DNA of 64,000 nucleotides, from assembly GCA_936450465.1 (NCBI GenBank), contig OW388296.1, positions 42,636,448 to 42,700,447 of the forward strand. Direction: 5' to 3'. The position numbers and the translations under genes are program-made. Below the pieces are notes generated by a model. It was not told the origin of the DNA and ran no database searches. It saw nothing but the letters and a program-made list of their open reading frames with translations. Within the stretch, counting starts at the first letter, position 1. Each line of letters starts with the position of its first letter. Positions 49,401 through 63,385 of this stretch are shown piece after piece. The stretch is from Gibbula magus. Its lineage: Eukaryota > Mollusca > Gastropoda > Trochida > Trochidae.

Positions 49401-50516
49401 TCTTACTTTTTAATCTATATTCACTCTTACAGAGAGTCGCATAACCAATTTGGACAAAAATCACGAACATTATTCTAAGTCAAAGATGAGAACAAACTAC
49501 ATTTCTTGTGAGCGAGACTAATAACTTTGTTCAAACTGCATATTTCAGGACCAAACTTGGCTGAATTGTGCATTACCTTGTGTTCTATCGAATGGTTATT
49601 TCGGATTTAATCTTTCTGTGTTACTTTTTAATCTATATTCACTCTTACAGAGAGTCGCATAGCCAATTTGGCCGGAAATTATTCTAAGTAAAAGACGAGC
49701 ACAAACTACATTTCTTGAGAGCGAGGCTAACAACTTTCTTCAATCTGCATATTTAAGGACCAAACTTGGCTGAGATGTGCATTACCTTGTGTTCTATCGA
49801 ATGGTTATTTCGGATTGCCTGTTTCTGTGTTACTTTTTAATCTATATTCACTCTTACAGAGAGTCGCATAGCCAATTTGGCCGGAAATTTTTCTAAGTCA
49901 AAGACGAGTACATACTACATTTCTTGACAGCGAGGCTAATAACTTTCTTCAAACTGTATATTTCAGGACCAAACTTGGCTGATATGTGCATTACCTTGTG
50001 TTCTATCGAATGGTTATTTCGGATTTCCTCTATCTGTCTTCCTTTTATATCTATATTCACTCATAGAGAGACTCGCATAGTCAATTTGGCCGTAAATTAT
50101 TCTATGTCAAAAATGAGCACAAACTACATTTTTTGGACAGCGAGGGTAATAACTTTCTTCAATCTGCACATTTCAGGACCAAACTTGGCTGAAATGTGCA
50201 CTACCTTGTGTTCTATCAAATGATTATTTCGGATTTCCTCTATCTATCTTACTTTTTAATCTATATTCACTCTTACAGAGAGTCGCATAACCAATTTGGC
50301 CAAAAATCACGGAAATTATTCTAAGTCAAAGACGAGAACAAACTAAATTTCTTGAGAGCGAGGCTAATAACTTTATTCAAATTGCATATTTCAGGACCAA
50401 ACTTGGCTTAATTGTGCATTACCTTGTCTTCTATCGAATGGTTATTTCTCATTTTCTCTATCTGTGTTACTTTTTAATCTATATTCACTCTTACAGAGAG
50501 TCGCATAGCCAATTTG
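46476..50516 (+). repeat. Domain 11: 2,336-bp HOR (11 monomers), about 1.7 copies
   Basis: Copy 1 is about 46,476-48,811 and copy 2 about 48,812-50,516. Shared marks at +2,336 are GTAAAACACGAGC (46,716/49,052), ATCACGAACATT (47,124/49,460), GCATATTTAAGGACC (47,410/49,746), GGATTGCCTG (47,476/49,812), GAGTACATACTAC (47,570/49,906) and the ACTCGCATAG S-type junction (47,737/50,073). Seven short and four long monomers, plus one base, fit the length. Small differences include CTAACAACTTTC in copy 2. Confidence 0.9.
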
Positions 50517-53500
50517 GCCGGAAATTATTCTAAGTCAAAGACGAGAACAAACTACATGTCTTGAGGGCGAGGCTAATAACATTCTTCAAACTGCAAATTT
50601 CAGCACCAAACTTGGCTGAAATGTGCATTACCTTGTTGTCTATCGAATGGTTATTTCGGATTTCCTCTTTCTATCTTACTTTTTAATCTATATTCACTCT
50701 TACAGAGAGTCGCATAGCCAATTTGGACAAAAATCACGAAAATTATTCTAAGTCAAAGATGAGAACAAACTACATTTCTTGTGAGCGAGTCTAATAACTT
50801 TGTTCAAACTGCATATTTCAGGACCAAACTTGGCTGAATTGTGCATTATCTTGTGTTCTATCGAATGGTTATTTCGGATTTAATCTTTCTGTGTTACTTT
50901 TTAATCTATATTCACTCTTACAGAGAGTCGCATAGCCAATTTGGCCGGAAATTATTCTAAGTAAAAGACGAGCACAAACTACATTTCTTGACAGCGAGGC
51001 TAATAACTTTCTTCAATCTGCATATTTCAGGACAAAACTTGGCTGATATGTGCATTACCTTGTGTTCTATCGAATGGTTATTTCGGATTTCCTCTATCTG
51101 TTTTATTTTTTAATCTATATTCACTCTTACAGAGAGTCGCATAGCCAATTTGGCCGGAAATTATTCTAAGTCAAAGACGAGAACAAACTACATTTCTTGA
51201 GGGCGAGGCTAATAACATTCTTCAAACTGCATATTTCAGGACCAAACTTGGCTGAAATGTGCATTACCTTGTTGTCTATCGAATGGTTATTTCGGATTTC
51301 CTCTTTCTATCTTACTTTTTAATCTATATTCACTCTTACAGAGAGTCGCATAACCAATTTGGCCAAAAATCACGGAAATTATTCTAAGTCAAAGACGAGA
51401 ACAAACTAAATTTCTTGAGAGCGAGGCTAATAACTTTCTTCAAATTGCATATTTCAGGACCAAACTTGGCTTAATTGTGCATTACCTTGTCTTCTATCGA
51501 ATGGTTATTTCTCATTTTCTCTATCTGTGCTACTTTTTAATCTATATTCACTCTTACAGAGAGTCGCATAGCCAATTTGGCCGGAAATTATGTTTAAGTC
51601 AAAGACGAGAACAAACTACATTTCTTGAGGGCGAGGCTAATAACATTCTTCAAACTGCATATTTCAGCACCAAACTTGGCTGAAATGTGCATTACCTTGT
51701 TGTCTATCGAATGGTTATTTCGGATTTCCTCTTTCTATCTTACTTTTTAATCTATATTCACTCTTACAGAGAGTCGCATAGCCAATTTGGACAAAAATCA
51801 CGAAAATTATTCTAAGTCAAAGATGAGAACAAACTACATTTCTTGTGAGCGAGTCTAATAACTTTGTTCAAACTGCATATTTCAGGACCAAACTTGGCTG
51901 AATTGTGCATTACCTTGTGTTCTATCGAATGGTTATTTCGGATTTAATCTTTCTGTGTTACTTTTTAATCTATATTCACTCTTACAGAGAGTCGCATAGC
52001 CAATTTGGCCGGAAATTATTCTAAGTAAAAGACGAGCACAAACTACATTTCTTGACAGCGAGGCTAATAACTTTCTTCAATCTGCATATTTCAGGACAAA
52101 ACTTGGCTGATATGTGCATTACCTTGTGTTCTATCGAATGGTTATTTCGGATTTCCTCTATCTGTTTTATTTTTTAATCTATATTCACTCTTACAGAGAG
52201 TCGCATAGCCAATTTGGCCGGAAATTATTCTAAGTCAAAGACGAGAACAAACTACATTTCTTGAGGGCGAGGCTAATAACATTCTTCAAACTGCATATTT
52301 CAGGACCAAACTTGGCTGAAATGTGCATTACCTTGTTGTCTATCGAATGGTTATTTCGGATTTCCTCTTTCTATCTTACTTTTTAATCTATATTCACTCT
52401 TACAGAGAGTCGCATAGCCAATTTGGCCAAAAATCACGAAAATTATTCTAAGTCAAAGATGAGAACAAACTACATTTCTTGAGAGCGAGTCTAATAACTT
52501 TGTTCAAACTGCATATTTCAGGACCAAACTTGGCTGAATTGTGCATTACCTTGTGTTCTATCGAATGGTTATTTCGGATTTAATCTTTCTGTGTTACTTT
52601 TTAATCTATATTCACTCTTACAGAGAGTCGCATAGCCAATTTGGCCGGAAATTATTCTAAGTCAAAGACGAGAACAAACTACATTTCTTTACAGCGAGGC
52701 TAATAACTTCATCAAACTGCATATTTCAGTACCAAACTTGGCTGAGATGTGCATTACCTTGTGTTCTATCGAATGGTTATTTCCGATTTCTTCTATCTGT
52801 CTTACTTTATAATCTATATTCACTCTTACAAAACATTCGCATAGCCAATTTGGCCAAAAATCACGGAAATTATTCTAAGTCAAAGATGAGCACAAACTAC
52901 ATTTCTTGAGAGCGAGGCTAATAACTTTCTTCAAACTGCATATTTCAGGACCAAACTTGGCTGAGATGTGCGTTACCTTGTGTTCTATCGAATGGTTATT
53001 CCGGATTTCCTCTACCTGTCTTACTTTTTAATCTATATTCACTCTTACAAAACATTCGCATAGCCAATTTGGCCAAAAATCACGGAAATTATTCTAAGTC
53101 AAAGACGAGAACAAACTAAATTTCTTGAGAGCGAGGCTAATAACTTTCTTCAAATTGCATATTTCAGGACCAAACTTGGCTTAATTGTGCATTACCTTGT
53201 CTTCTATCGAATGGTTATTTCTCATTTTCTCTATCTGTGTTACTTTTTAATCTATATTCACTCTTACAGAGAGTCGCATAGCCAATTTGGCCGGAAATTA
53301 TTCTAAGTCAAAGACGAGAACAAACTACATTTCTTGAGGGCGAGGCTAATAACATTCTTCAAACTGCATATTTCAGCACCAAACTTGGCTGAAATGTGCA
53401 TTACCTTGTTGTCTATCGAATGGTTATTTCGGATTTCCTCTTTCTATCTTACTTTTTAATCTATATTCACTCTTACAGAGAGTCGCATAGCCAATTTGGA

Positions 53501-53684
53501 CAAAAATCACGAAAATTATTCTAAGTCAAAGATGAGAACAAACTACATTTCTTGTGAGCGAGTCTAATAACTTTGTTCAAACTGCATATTTCAGGACCAA
53601 ACTTGGCTGAATTGTGCATTACCTTGTGTTCTATCGAATGGTTATTTCGGATTTAATCTTTCTGTGTTACTTTTTAATCTATAT
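50517..53684 (+). repeat. Domain 12: recombinant 1,063/1,710-bp units
   Basis: ACCTTGTCTTCTATCG, embedded in a TTGGCTTAATTGTGC monomer, occurs at 50,421, 51,484 and 53,194, spacings 1,063 (5 monomers) and 1,710 (8 monomers). CAGCACCAAAC follows it each time. The 8-mer contains the same K-type and CTACCTGTC monomers as domain 10. This segment looks assembled from domain 10 and domain 11 pieces. One monomer near 51,590 has a small rearrangement, GGAAATTATGTTTAAG. Confidence 0.8.
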
Positions 53685-56600
53685 TCACTCTTACAGAGAG
53701 TCGCATAGCCAATTTGGCCGGAAATTATTCTAAGTAAAAGACGAGCACAAACTACATTTCTTGAGAGCGAGGCTAATAACTTTCTTCAATCTGCATATTT
53801 CAGGACAAAACTTGGCTGATATGTGCATTACCTTGTGTTCTATCGAATGGTTATTTCGGATTTCCTCTATCTGTTTTATTTTTTAATCTATATTCACTCT
53901 TACAGAGAGTCGCATAGCCAATTTGGCCGGAAATTATTCTAAGTCAAAGACGAGAACAAACTACATTTCTTGAGGGCGAGGCTAATAACATTCTTCAAAC
54001 TGCATATTTCAGGACCAAACTTGGCTGAAATGTGCATTACCTTGTTGTCTATCGAATGGTTATTTCGGATTTCCTCTTTCTATCTTACTTTTTAATCTAT
54101 ATTCACTCTTACAGAGAGTCGCATAGCCAATTTGGCCAAAAATCACGAAAATTATTCTAAGTCAAAGATGAGAACAAACTACATTTCTTGTGAGCGAGGC
54201 TAATAACTTTCTTCAAACTGCATATTTCAGGACCAAACTTGGCTGAAATGTGCATTACTTTGTGGTCTATTGAATGGTTATTTCGGATTTCCTCGATCTG
54301 TGTTACTTTTTGATTTATATTCACTCTTACAGAGAGTCGCATAGCCAATTTGGCCGGAAATTATTCTAAGTCAAAGACGAGAACAAACTACATTTCTTGA
54401 GAGCGAGGCTAATAACTTTCTTCAAACTGCATATTTCAGGACCAAACTTGGCTGAGATGTGCATTACCTTGTGTTCTATCGAATGGTTATTTCGGATTTC
54501 CTCTATCTGTGTTACTTTTAAATGTATATTCACTCTTACAGAGAGTCGCATAGCCAATTTGGCCAAAAATCACGGAAATTATTCTAAGTCAAAGATGAGC
54601 ACAAACTACATTTCTTGAGAGCGAGGCTAATAACTTTCTTCAAACTGCATATTTCAGGACCAAACTTGGCTGAGATGTGCGTTACCTTGTGTTCTATCGA
54701 ATGGTTATTCCGGATTTCCTCTACCTGTCTTACTTTTTAATCTATATTCACTCTTACAAAACATTCGCATAGCCAATTTGGCCAAAAATCACGGAAATTA
54801 TTCTAAGTCAAAGATGAGCACAAACTACATTTCTTGAGAGCGAGGCTAATAACTTTCTTCAAACTGCATATTTCAGGACAAAACTTGGCTGATATGTGCA
54901 TTACCTTGTGTTCTATCGAATGGTTATTTCGGATTTCCTCTATCTGTTTTATTTTTTAATCTATATTCACTCTTACAGAGAGTCGCATAGCCAATTTGGC
55001 CGGAAATTATTCTAAGTCAAAGACGAGAACAAACTACATTTCTTGAGGGCGAGGCTAATAACATTCTTCAAACTGCATATTTCAGGACCAAACTTGGCTG
55101 AAATGTGCATTACCTTGTTGTCTATCGAATGGTTATTTCGGATTTCCTCTTTCTATCTTACTTTTTAATCTATATTCACTCTTACAGAGAGTCGCATAGC
55201 CAATTTGGACAAAAATCACGAAAATTATTCTAAGTCAAAGATGAGAACAAACTACATTTCTTGTGAGCGAGTCTAATAACGTTGTTCAAACTGCATATTT
55301 CAGGACCAAACTTGGCTGAATTGTGCATTACCTTGTGTTCTATCGAATGGTTATTTCGGATTTAATCTTTCTGTGTTACTTTTTAATCTATATTCACTCT
55401 TACAGAGAGTCGCATAGCCAATTTGGCCGGAAATTATTCTAAGTAAAAGACGAGCACAAACTACATTTCTTGAGAGCGAGGCTAATAACTTTCTTCAATC
55501 TGCATATTTCAGGACAAAACTTGGCTGATATGTGCATTACCTTGTGTTCTATCGAATGGTTATTTCGGATTTCCTCTATCTGTTTTATTTTTTAATCTAT
55601 ATTCACTCTTACAGAGAGTCGCATAGCCAATTTGGCCAAAAATCACGGAAATTATTCTAAGTCAAAGATGAGCACAAACTACATTTCTTGAGGGCGAGGC
55701 TAATAACATTCTTCAATCTGCATATTTCAGGACAAAACTTGGCTGATATGTGCATTACCTTGTGTTCTATCGAATGGTTATTTCGGATTTCCTCTATCTG
55801 TGTTACTTTTTAATCTATATTCACTCTTACAGAGAGTCGCATAGCCAATTTGGCCGGAAATTATTCTAAGTAAAAGACGAGCACAAACTACATTTCTTGA
55901 GAGCGAGGCTAATAACTTTCTTCAATCTGCATATTTCAGGACAAAACTTGGCTGATATGTGCATTACCTTGTGTTCTATCGAATGGTTTTTTCGGATTTC
56001 CTCTATCTGTTTTATTTTTTAATCTATATTCACTCTTACAGAGAGTCGCATAGCCAATTTGGCCGGAAATTATTCTAAGTCAAAGACGAGAACAAACTAC
56101 ATTTCTTGAGGGCGAGGCTAATAACATTCTTCAAACTGCATATTTCAGGACCAAACTTGGCTGAAATGTGCATTACCTTGTTGTCTATCGAATGGTTATT
56201 TCGGATTTCCTCTTTCTATCTTACTTTTTAATCTATATTCACTCTTACAGAGAGTCGCATAGCCAATTTGGCCAAAAATCACGAAAATTATTCTAAGTCA
56301 AAGATGAGAACAAACTACATTTCTTGTGAGCGAGGCTAATAACTTTCTTCAAACTGCATATTTCAGGACCAAACTTGGCTGAAATGTGCATTACTTTGTG
56401 GTCTATTGAATGGTTATTTCGGATTTCCTCGATCTGTGTTACTTTTTAATTTATATTCACTCTTACAGAGAGTCGCATAGCCAATTTGGCCGGAAATTAT
56501 TCTAAGTCAAAGACGAGAACAAACTACATTTCTTGAGAGCGAGGCTAATAACTTTCTTCAAACTGCATATTTCAGGACCAAACTTGGCTGAGATGTGCAT

Positions 56601-58240
56601 TACCTTGTGTTCTATCGAATGGTTATTTCGGATTTCCTCTATCTGTCTTACTTTTAAATGTATATTCACTCTTACAGAGAGTCGCATAGCCAATTTGGCC
56701 AAAAATCACGGAAATTATTCTAAGTCAAAGATGAGCACAAACTACATTTCTTGAGAGCGAGGCTAATAACTTTCTTCAAACTGCATATTTCAGGACCAAA
56801 CTTGGCTGAGATGTGCGTTACCTTGTGTTCTATCGAATGGTTATTCCGGATTTCCTCTACCTGTCTTACTTTTTAATCTATATTCACTCTTACAAAACAT
56901 TCGCATAGCCAATTTGGCCAAAAATCACGGAAATTATTCTAAGTCAAAGATGAGCACAAACTACATTTCTTGAGAGCGAGGCTAATAACTTTCTTCAAAC
57001 TGCATATTTCAGGACAAAACTTGGCTGATATGTGCATTACCTTGTGTTCTATCGAATGGTTATTTCGGATTTCCTCTATCTGTTTTATTTTTTAATCTAT
57101 ATTCACTCTTACAGAGAGTCGCATAGCCAATTTGGCCGGAAATTATTCTAAGTCAAAGACGAGAACAAACTACATTTCTTGAGGGCGAGGCTAATAACAT
57201 TCTTCAAACTGCATATTTCAGGACCAAACTTGGCTGAAATGTGCATTACCTTGTTGTCTATCGAATGGTTATTTCGGATTTCCTCTTTCTATCTTACTTT
57301 TTAATCTATATTCACTCTTACAGAGAGTCGCATAGCCAATTTGGACAAAAATCACGAAAATTATTCTAAGTCAAAGATGAGAACAAACTACATTTCTTGT
57401 GAGCGAGTCTAATAACTTTGTTCAAACTGCATATTTCAGGACCAAACTTGGCTGAATTGTGCATTACCTTGTGTTCTATCGAATGGTTATTTCGGATTTA
57501 ATCTTTCTGTGTTACTTTTTAATCTATATTCACTCTTACAGAGAGTCGCATAGCCAATTTGGCCGGAAATTATTCTAAGTAAAAGACGAGCACAAACTAC
57601 ATTTCTTGAGAGCGAGGCTAATAACTTTCTTCAATCTGCATATTTCAGGACAAAACTTGGCTGATATGTGCATTACCTTGTGTTCTATCGAATGGTTATT
57701 TCGGATTTCCTCTATCTGTTTTATTTTTTAATCTATATTCACTCTTACAGAGAGTCGCATAGCCAATTTGGCCAAAAATCACGGAAATTATTCTAAGTCA
57801 AAGATGAGCACAAACTACATTTCTTGAGGGCGAGGCTAATAACATTCTTCAATCTGCATATTTCAGGACAAAACTTGGCTGATATGTGCATTACCTTGTG
57901 TTCTATCGAATGGTTATTTCGGATTTCCTCTATCTGTGTTACTTTTTAATCTATATTCACTCTTACAGAGAGTCGCATAGGCAATTTGGCCGGAAATTAT
58001 TCTAAGTAAAAGACGAGCACAAACTACATTTCTTGAGAGCGAGGCTAATAACTTTCTTCAATCTGCATATTTCAGGACAAAACTTGGCTGATATGTGCAT
58101 TACCTTGTGTTCTATCGAATGGTTTTTTCGGATTTCCTCTATCTGTTTTATTTTTTAATCTATATTCACTCTTACAGAGAGTCGCATAGCCAATTTGGCC
58201 GGAAATTATTCTAAGTCAAAGACGAGAACAAACTACATTT
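53685..58240 (+). repeat. Domain 13a: 2,136-bp HOR (10 monomers)
   Basis: TACTTTGTGGTCTATTG with CTCGATCTGTG occurs at 54,256 and 56,392, ATGTGCGTTACC at 54,675 and 56,811, and GGTTTTTTCGG at 55,985 and 58,121, all 2,136 bp apart. Copies are about 53,685-55,820 and 55,821-57,956, with a short third start. The match ends where 58,240 has TTGTGAGCGAGTC and 56,104 has TTGAGGGCGAGGC. Five long and five short monomers fit the length. Confidence 0.88.
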
Positions 58241-61200
58241 CTTGTGAGCGAGTCTAATAACTTTGTTCAAACTGCATATTTCAGGACCAAACTTGGCTGA
58301 AATGTGCATTACCTTGTTGTCTATCGAATGGTTATTTCGGATTTCCTCTTTCTATCTTACTTTTTAATCTATATTCACTCTTACAGAGAGTCGCATAACC
58401 AATTTGGACAAAAATCACGAACATTATTCTAATTCAAAGATGAGAACAAACTACATTTCTTGTGAGCGAGTCTAATAACTTTGTTCAAACTGCATATTTC
58501 AGGACCAAACTTGGCTGAATTGTGCATTACCTTGTGTTCTATCGAATGGTTATTTCGGATTTAATCTTTCTGTGTTACTTTTTAATCTATATTCACTCTT
58601 ACAGAGAGTCGCATAGCCAATTTGGCCGGAAATTATTCTAAGTAAAAGACGAGCACAAACTACATTTCTTGAGAGCGAGGCTAATAACTTTCTTCAATCT
58701 GCATATTTCAGGACCAAACTTGGCTGAGATGTGCATTACCTTGTGTTCTATCGAATGGTTATTTCGGATTGCCTGTTTCTGTGTTACTTTTTAATCTATA
58801 TTCACTCTTACAGAGAGTCGCATAGCCAATTTGGCCGGAAATTGTTCTAAGTCAAAGACGAGTACATACTACATTTTTTGGACAGCGAGGGTAATAACTT
58901 TCTTCAATCTGCACATTTCAGGACCAAACTTGGCTGAAATGTGCACTACCTTGTGTTCTATCAAATGATTATTTCGGATTTCCTCTATCTATCTTACTTT
59001 TTAATCTATATTCACTCTTACAGAGAGTCGCATAACCAATTTGGCCAAAAATCACGGAAATTATTCTAAGTCAAAGACGAGAACAAACTAAATTTCTTGA
59101 GAGCGAGGCTAATAACTTTCTTCAAATTGCATATTTCAGGACCAAACTTGGCTTAATTGTGCATTACCTTGTGTTCTATCGAATGGTTATTTCTCATTTT
59201 CTCTACCTGTGTTATTTTTTAATCTATATTCACTCTTACAGAGAGTCGCATAGCCAATTTGGCCGGAATTTTTTCTAAGTCAAAAATGAGCACAAACTAC
59301 ATTTTTTGGACAGCGAGGCTAATAACTTTCTTCAAACTGCATATTGCAGGACCAAACTTGGCTGAAATGTGCATCACCTTGTGTTCTATCAAATGGTTAT
59401 TTCGGATTTCCTCTTTCTATCTTACTTTTTAATCTATATTCACTCTTACAGAGAGTCGCATAGCCAATTTGGCCGGAAATTATTCTAAGTAAAAGACGAG
59501 CACAAACTACATTTCTTGACAGCGAGGCTAATAACTTTCTTCAATCTGCATATTTCAGGACAAAACTTGGCTGATATGTGCATTACCTTGTGTTCTATCG
59601 AATGGTTATTTCGGATTTCCTCTATCTGTTTTATTTTTTAATCTATATTCACTCTTACAGAGAGTTGCATAGCCAATTTGGCCGGAAATTATTCTAAGTA
59701 AAAGACGAGCACAAACTACATTTCTTGAGAGCGAGGCTAATAACTTTCTTCAATCTGCATATTTCAGGACAAAACTTGGCTGATATGTGCATTACCTTGT
59801 GTTCTATCGAATGGTTCTTTCGGATTTCCTCTATCTGTTTTATTTTTTAATCTATATTCACTCTTACAGAGAGTCGCATAGCCAATTTGGCCGGAAATTA
59901 TTCTAAGTCAAAGACAAGAACAAACTACATTTTTTGGACAGCGAGGCTAATAACTTTCTTCAAATTGCATATTGCAGGACCAAACTTGGCTGAAATGTGC
60001 ATCACCTTGTGTTCTATCAAATGGTTATTCCGGATTTCCTCTACCTGTCTTACTTTTTAATCTATATTCACTCTTACAAAACATTCGCATAGCCAATTTG
60101 GCCAAAAATCACGGAAATTATTCTAAGTCAAAGATGAGAACAAACTACATTTCTTGTGAGCGAGGCTAATAACTTTCTTCAAACTGCATATTTCAGGACC
60201 AAACTTGGCTGAAATGTGCATTACTTTGTGGTCTATTGAATGGTTATTTCGGATTTCCTCGATCTGTGTTACTTTTTAATTTATATTCACTCTTACAGAG
60301 AGTCGCATAGCCAATTTGGCCGGAAATTATTCTAAGTCAAAGACGAGAACAAACTACATTTCTTGAGAGCGAGGCTAATAACTTTCTTCAAACTGCATAT
60401 TTCAGGACCAAACTTGGCTGAGATGTGCATTACCTTGTGTTCTATCGAATGGTTATTTCGGATTTCCTCTATCTGTGTTACTTTTAAATGTATATTCACT
60501 CTTACAGAGAGTCGCATAGCCAATTTGGCCAAAAATCACGGAAATTATTCTAAGTCAAAGATGAGCACAAACTACATTTCTTGAGAGCGAGGCTAATAAC
60601 TTTCTTCAAACTGCATATTTCAGGACCAAACTTGGCTGAGATGTGCGTTACCTTGTGTTCTATCGAATGGTTATTCCGGATTTCCTCTACCTGTCTTACT
60701 TTTTAATCTATATTCACTCTTACAACACATTCGCATAGCCAATTTGGCCAAAAATCACGGAAATTATTCTAAGTCAAAGATGAGCACAAACTACATTTCT
60801 TGAGAGCGAGGCTAATAACTTTCTTCAAACTGCATATTTCAGGACAAAACTTGGCTGATATGTGCATTACCTTGTGTTCTATCGAATGGTTATTTCGGAT
60901 TTCCTCTATCTGTTTTATTTTTTAATCTATATTCACTCTTACAGAGAGTCGCATAGCCAATTTGGCCGGAAATTATTCTAAGTCAAAGACGAGAACAAAC
61001 TACATTTCTTGAGGGCGAGGCTAATAACATTCTTCAAACTGCATATTTCAGGACCAAACTTGGCTGAAATGTGCATTACCTTGTTGTCTATCGAATGGTT
61101 ATTTCGGATTTCCTCTTTCTATCTTACTTTTTAATCTATATTCACTCTTACAGAGAGTCGCATAGCCAATTTGGACAAAAATCACGAAAATTATTCTAAG

Positions 61201-63385
61201 TCAAAGATGAGAACAAACTACATTTCTTGTGAGCGAGTCTAATAACTTTGTTCAAACTGCATATTTCAGGACCAAACTTGGCTGAATTGTGCATTACCTT
61301 GTGTTCTATCGAATGGTTATTTCGGATTTAATCTTTCTGTGTTACTTTTTAATCTATATTCACTCTTACAGAGAGTCGCATAGCCAATTTGGCCGGAAAT
61401 TATTCTAAGTAAAAGACGAGCACAAACTACATTTCTTGAGAGCGAGGCTAATAACTTTCTTCAATCTGCATATTTCAGGACAAAACTTGGCTGATATGTG
61501 CATTACCTTGTGTTCTATCGAATGGTTATTTCGGATTTCCTCTATCTGTTTTATTTTTTAATCTATATTCACTCTTACAGAGAGTCGCATAGCCAATTTG
61601 GCCAAAAATCACGGAAATTATTCTAAGTCAAAGATGAGCACAAACTACATTTCTTGAGGGCGAGGCTAATAACATTCTTCAATCTGCATATTTCAGGACA
61701 AAACTTGGCTGATATGTGCATTACCTTGTGTTCTATCGAATGGTTATTTCGGATTTCCTCTATCTGTGTTACTTTTTAATCTATATTCACTCTTACAGAG
61801 AGTCGCATAGCCAATTTGGCCGGAAATTATTCTAAGTAAAAGACGAGCACAAACTACATTTCTTGAGAGCGAGGCTAATAACTTTCTTCAATCTGCATAT
61901 TTCAGGACAAAACTTGGCTGATATGTGCATTACCTTGTGTTCTATCGAATGGTTTTTTCGGATTTCCTCTATCTGTTTTATTTTTTAATCTATATTCACT
62001 CTTACAGAGAGTCGCATAGCCAATTTGGCCGGAAATTATTCTAAGTCAAAGACGAGAACAAACTACATTTCTTGTGAGCGAGTCTAATAACTTTGTTCAA
62101 ACTGCATATTTCAGGACCAAACTTGGCTGAAATGTGCATTACCTTGTTGTCTATCGAATGGTTATTTCGGATTTCCTCTTTCTATCTTACTTTTTAATCT
62201 ATATTCACTCTTACAGAGAGTCGCATAACCAATTTGGACAAAAATCACGAACATTATTCTAAGTCAAAGATGAGAACAAACTACATTTCTTGTGAGCGAG
62301 TCTAATAACTTTGTTCAAACTGCATATTTCAGGACCAAACTTGGCTGAATTGTGCATTACCTTGTGTTCTATCGAATGGTTATTTCGGATTTAATCTTTC
62401 TGTGTTACTTTTTAATCTATATTCACTCTTACAGAGAGTCGCATAGCCAATTTGGCCGGAAATTATTCTAAGTAAAAGACGAGCACAAACTACATTTCTT
62501 GAGAGCGAGGCTAATAACTTTCTTCAATCTGCATATTTAAGGACCAAACTTGGCTGAGATGTGCATTACCTTGTGTTCTATCGAATGGTTATTTCGGATT
62601 GCCTGTTTCTGTGTTACTTTTTAATCTATATTCACTCTTACAGAGAGTCGCATAGCCAATTTGGCCGGAAATTATTCTAAGTAAAAGACGAGCACAAACT
62701 ACATTTCTTGAGAGCGAGGCTAATAACTTTCTTCAATCTGCATATTTAAGGACCAAACTTGGCTGAGATGTGCACTACCTTGTGTTCTATCAAATGATTA
62801 TTTCGGATTTCCTCTATCTATCTTACTTTTTAATCTATATTCACTCTTACAGAGAGTCGCATAACCAATTTGGCCAAAAATCACGGAAATTATTCTAAGT
62901 CAAAGACGAGAACAAACTAAATTTCTTGAGAGCGAGGCTAATAACTTTCTTCAAATTGCATATTTCAGGACCAAACTTGGCTTAATTGTGCATTACCTTG
63001 TGTTCTATCGAATGGTTATTTCTCATTTTCTCTACCTGTGTTATTTTTTAATCTATATTCACTCTTACAGAGAGTCGCATAGCCAATTTGGCCGGAATTT
63101 TTTCTAAGTCAAAAATGAGCACAAACTACATTTTTTGGACAGCGAGGCTAATAACTTTCTTCAAACTGCATATTGCAGGACCAAACTTGGCTGAAATGTG
63201 CATCACCTTGTGTTCTATCAAATGGTTATTTCGGATTTCCTCTTTCTATCTTACTTTTTAATCTATATTCACTCTTACAGAGAGTCGCATAGCCAATTTG
63301 GCCGGAAATTATTCTAAGTAAAAGACGAGCACAAACTACATTTCTTGACAGCGAGGCTAATAACTTTCTTCAATCTGCATATTTC
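56285..63385 (+). repeat. Domain 13b: 3,830-bp HOR (18 monomers), about 1.85 copies
   Basis: Copy 1 starts near 56,285 and copy 2 near 60,115; the match ends at 59,555/63,385. The offset 3,830 holds for ATGTGCGTTACC (56,811/60,641) and GGTTTTTTCGG (58,121/61,951), and 3,829 for CGCATAACC (59,029/62,858) and GGCCGGAATTTTTTC (59,261/63,090). The unit contains the 2,136-bp repeat plus domain-11-like monomers (GGATTGCCTG, GCAC(T)ACC, CTTAATTGTGC). Differences include CAACACATTCGC at 60,723 and replacement of the GGACAGCGAGGG monomer at 58,870 by an AAGTAAAAG monomer at 62,690. Confidence 0.87.
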
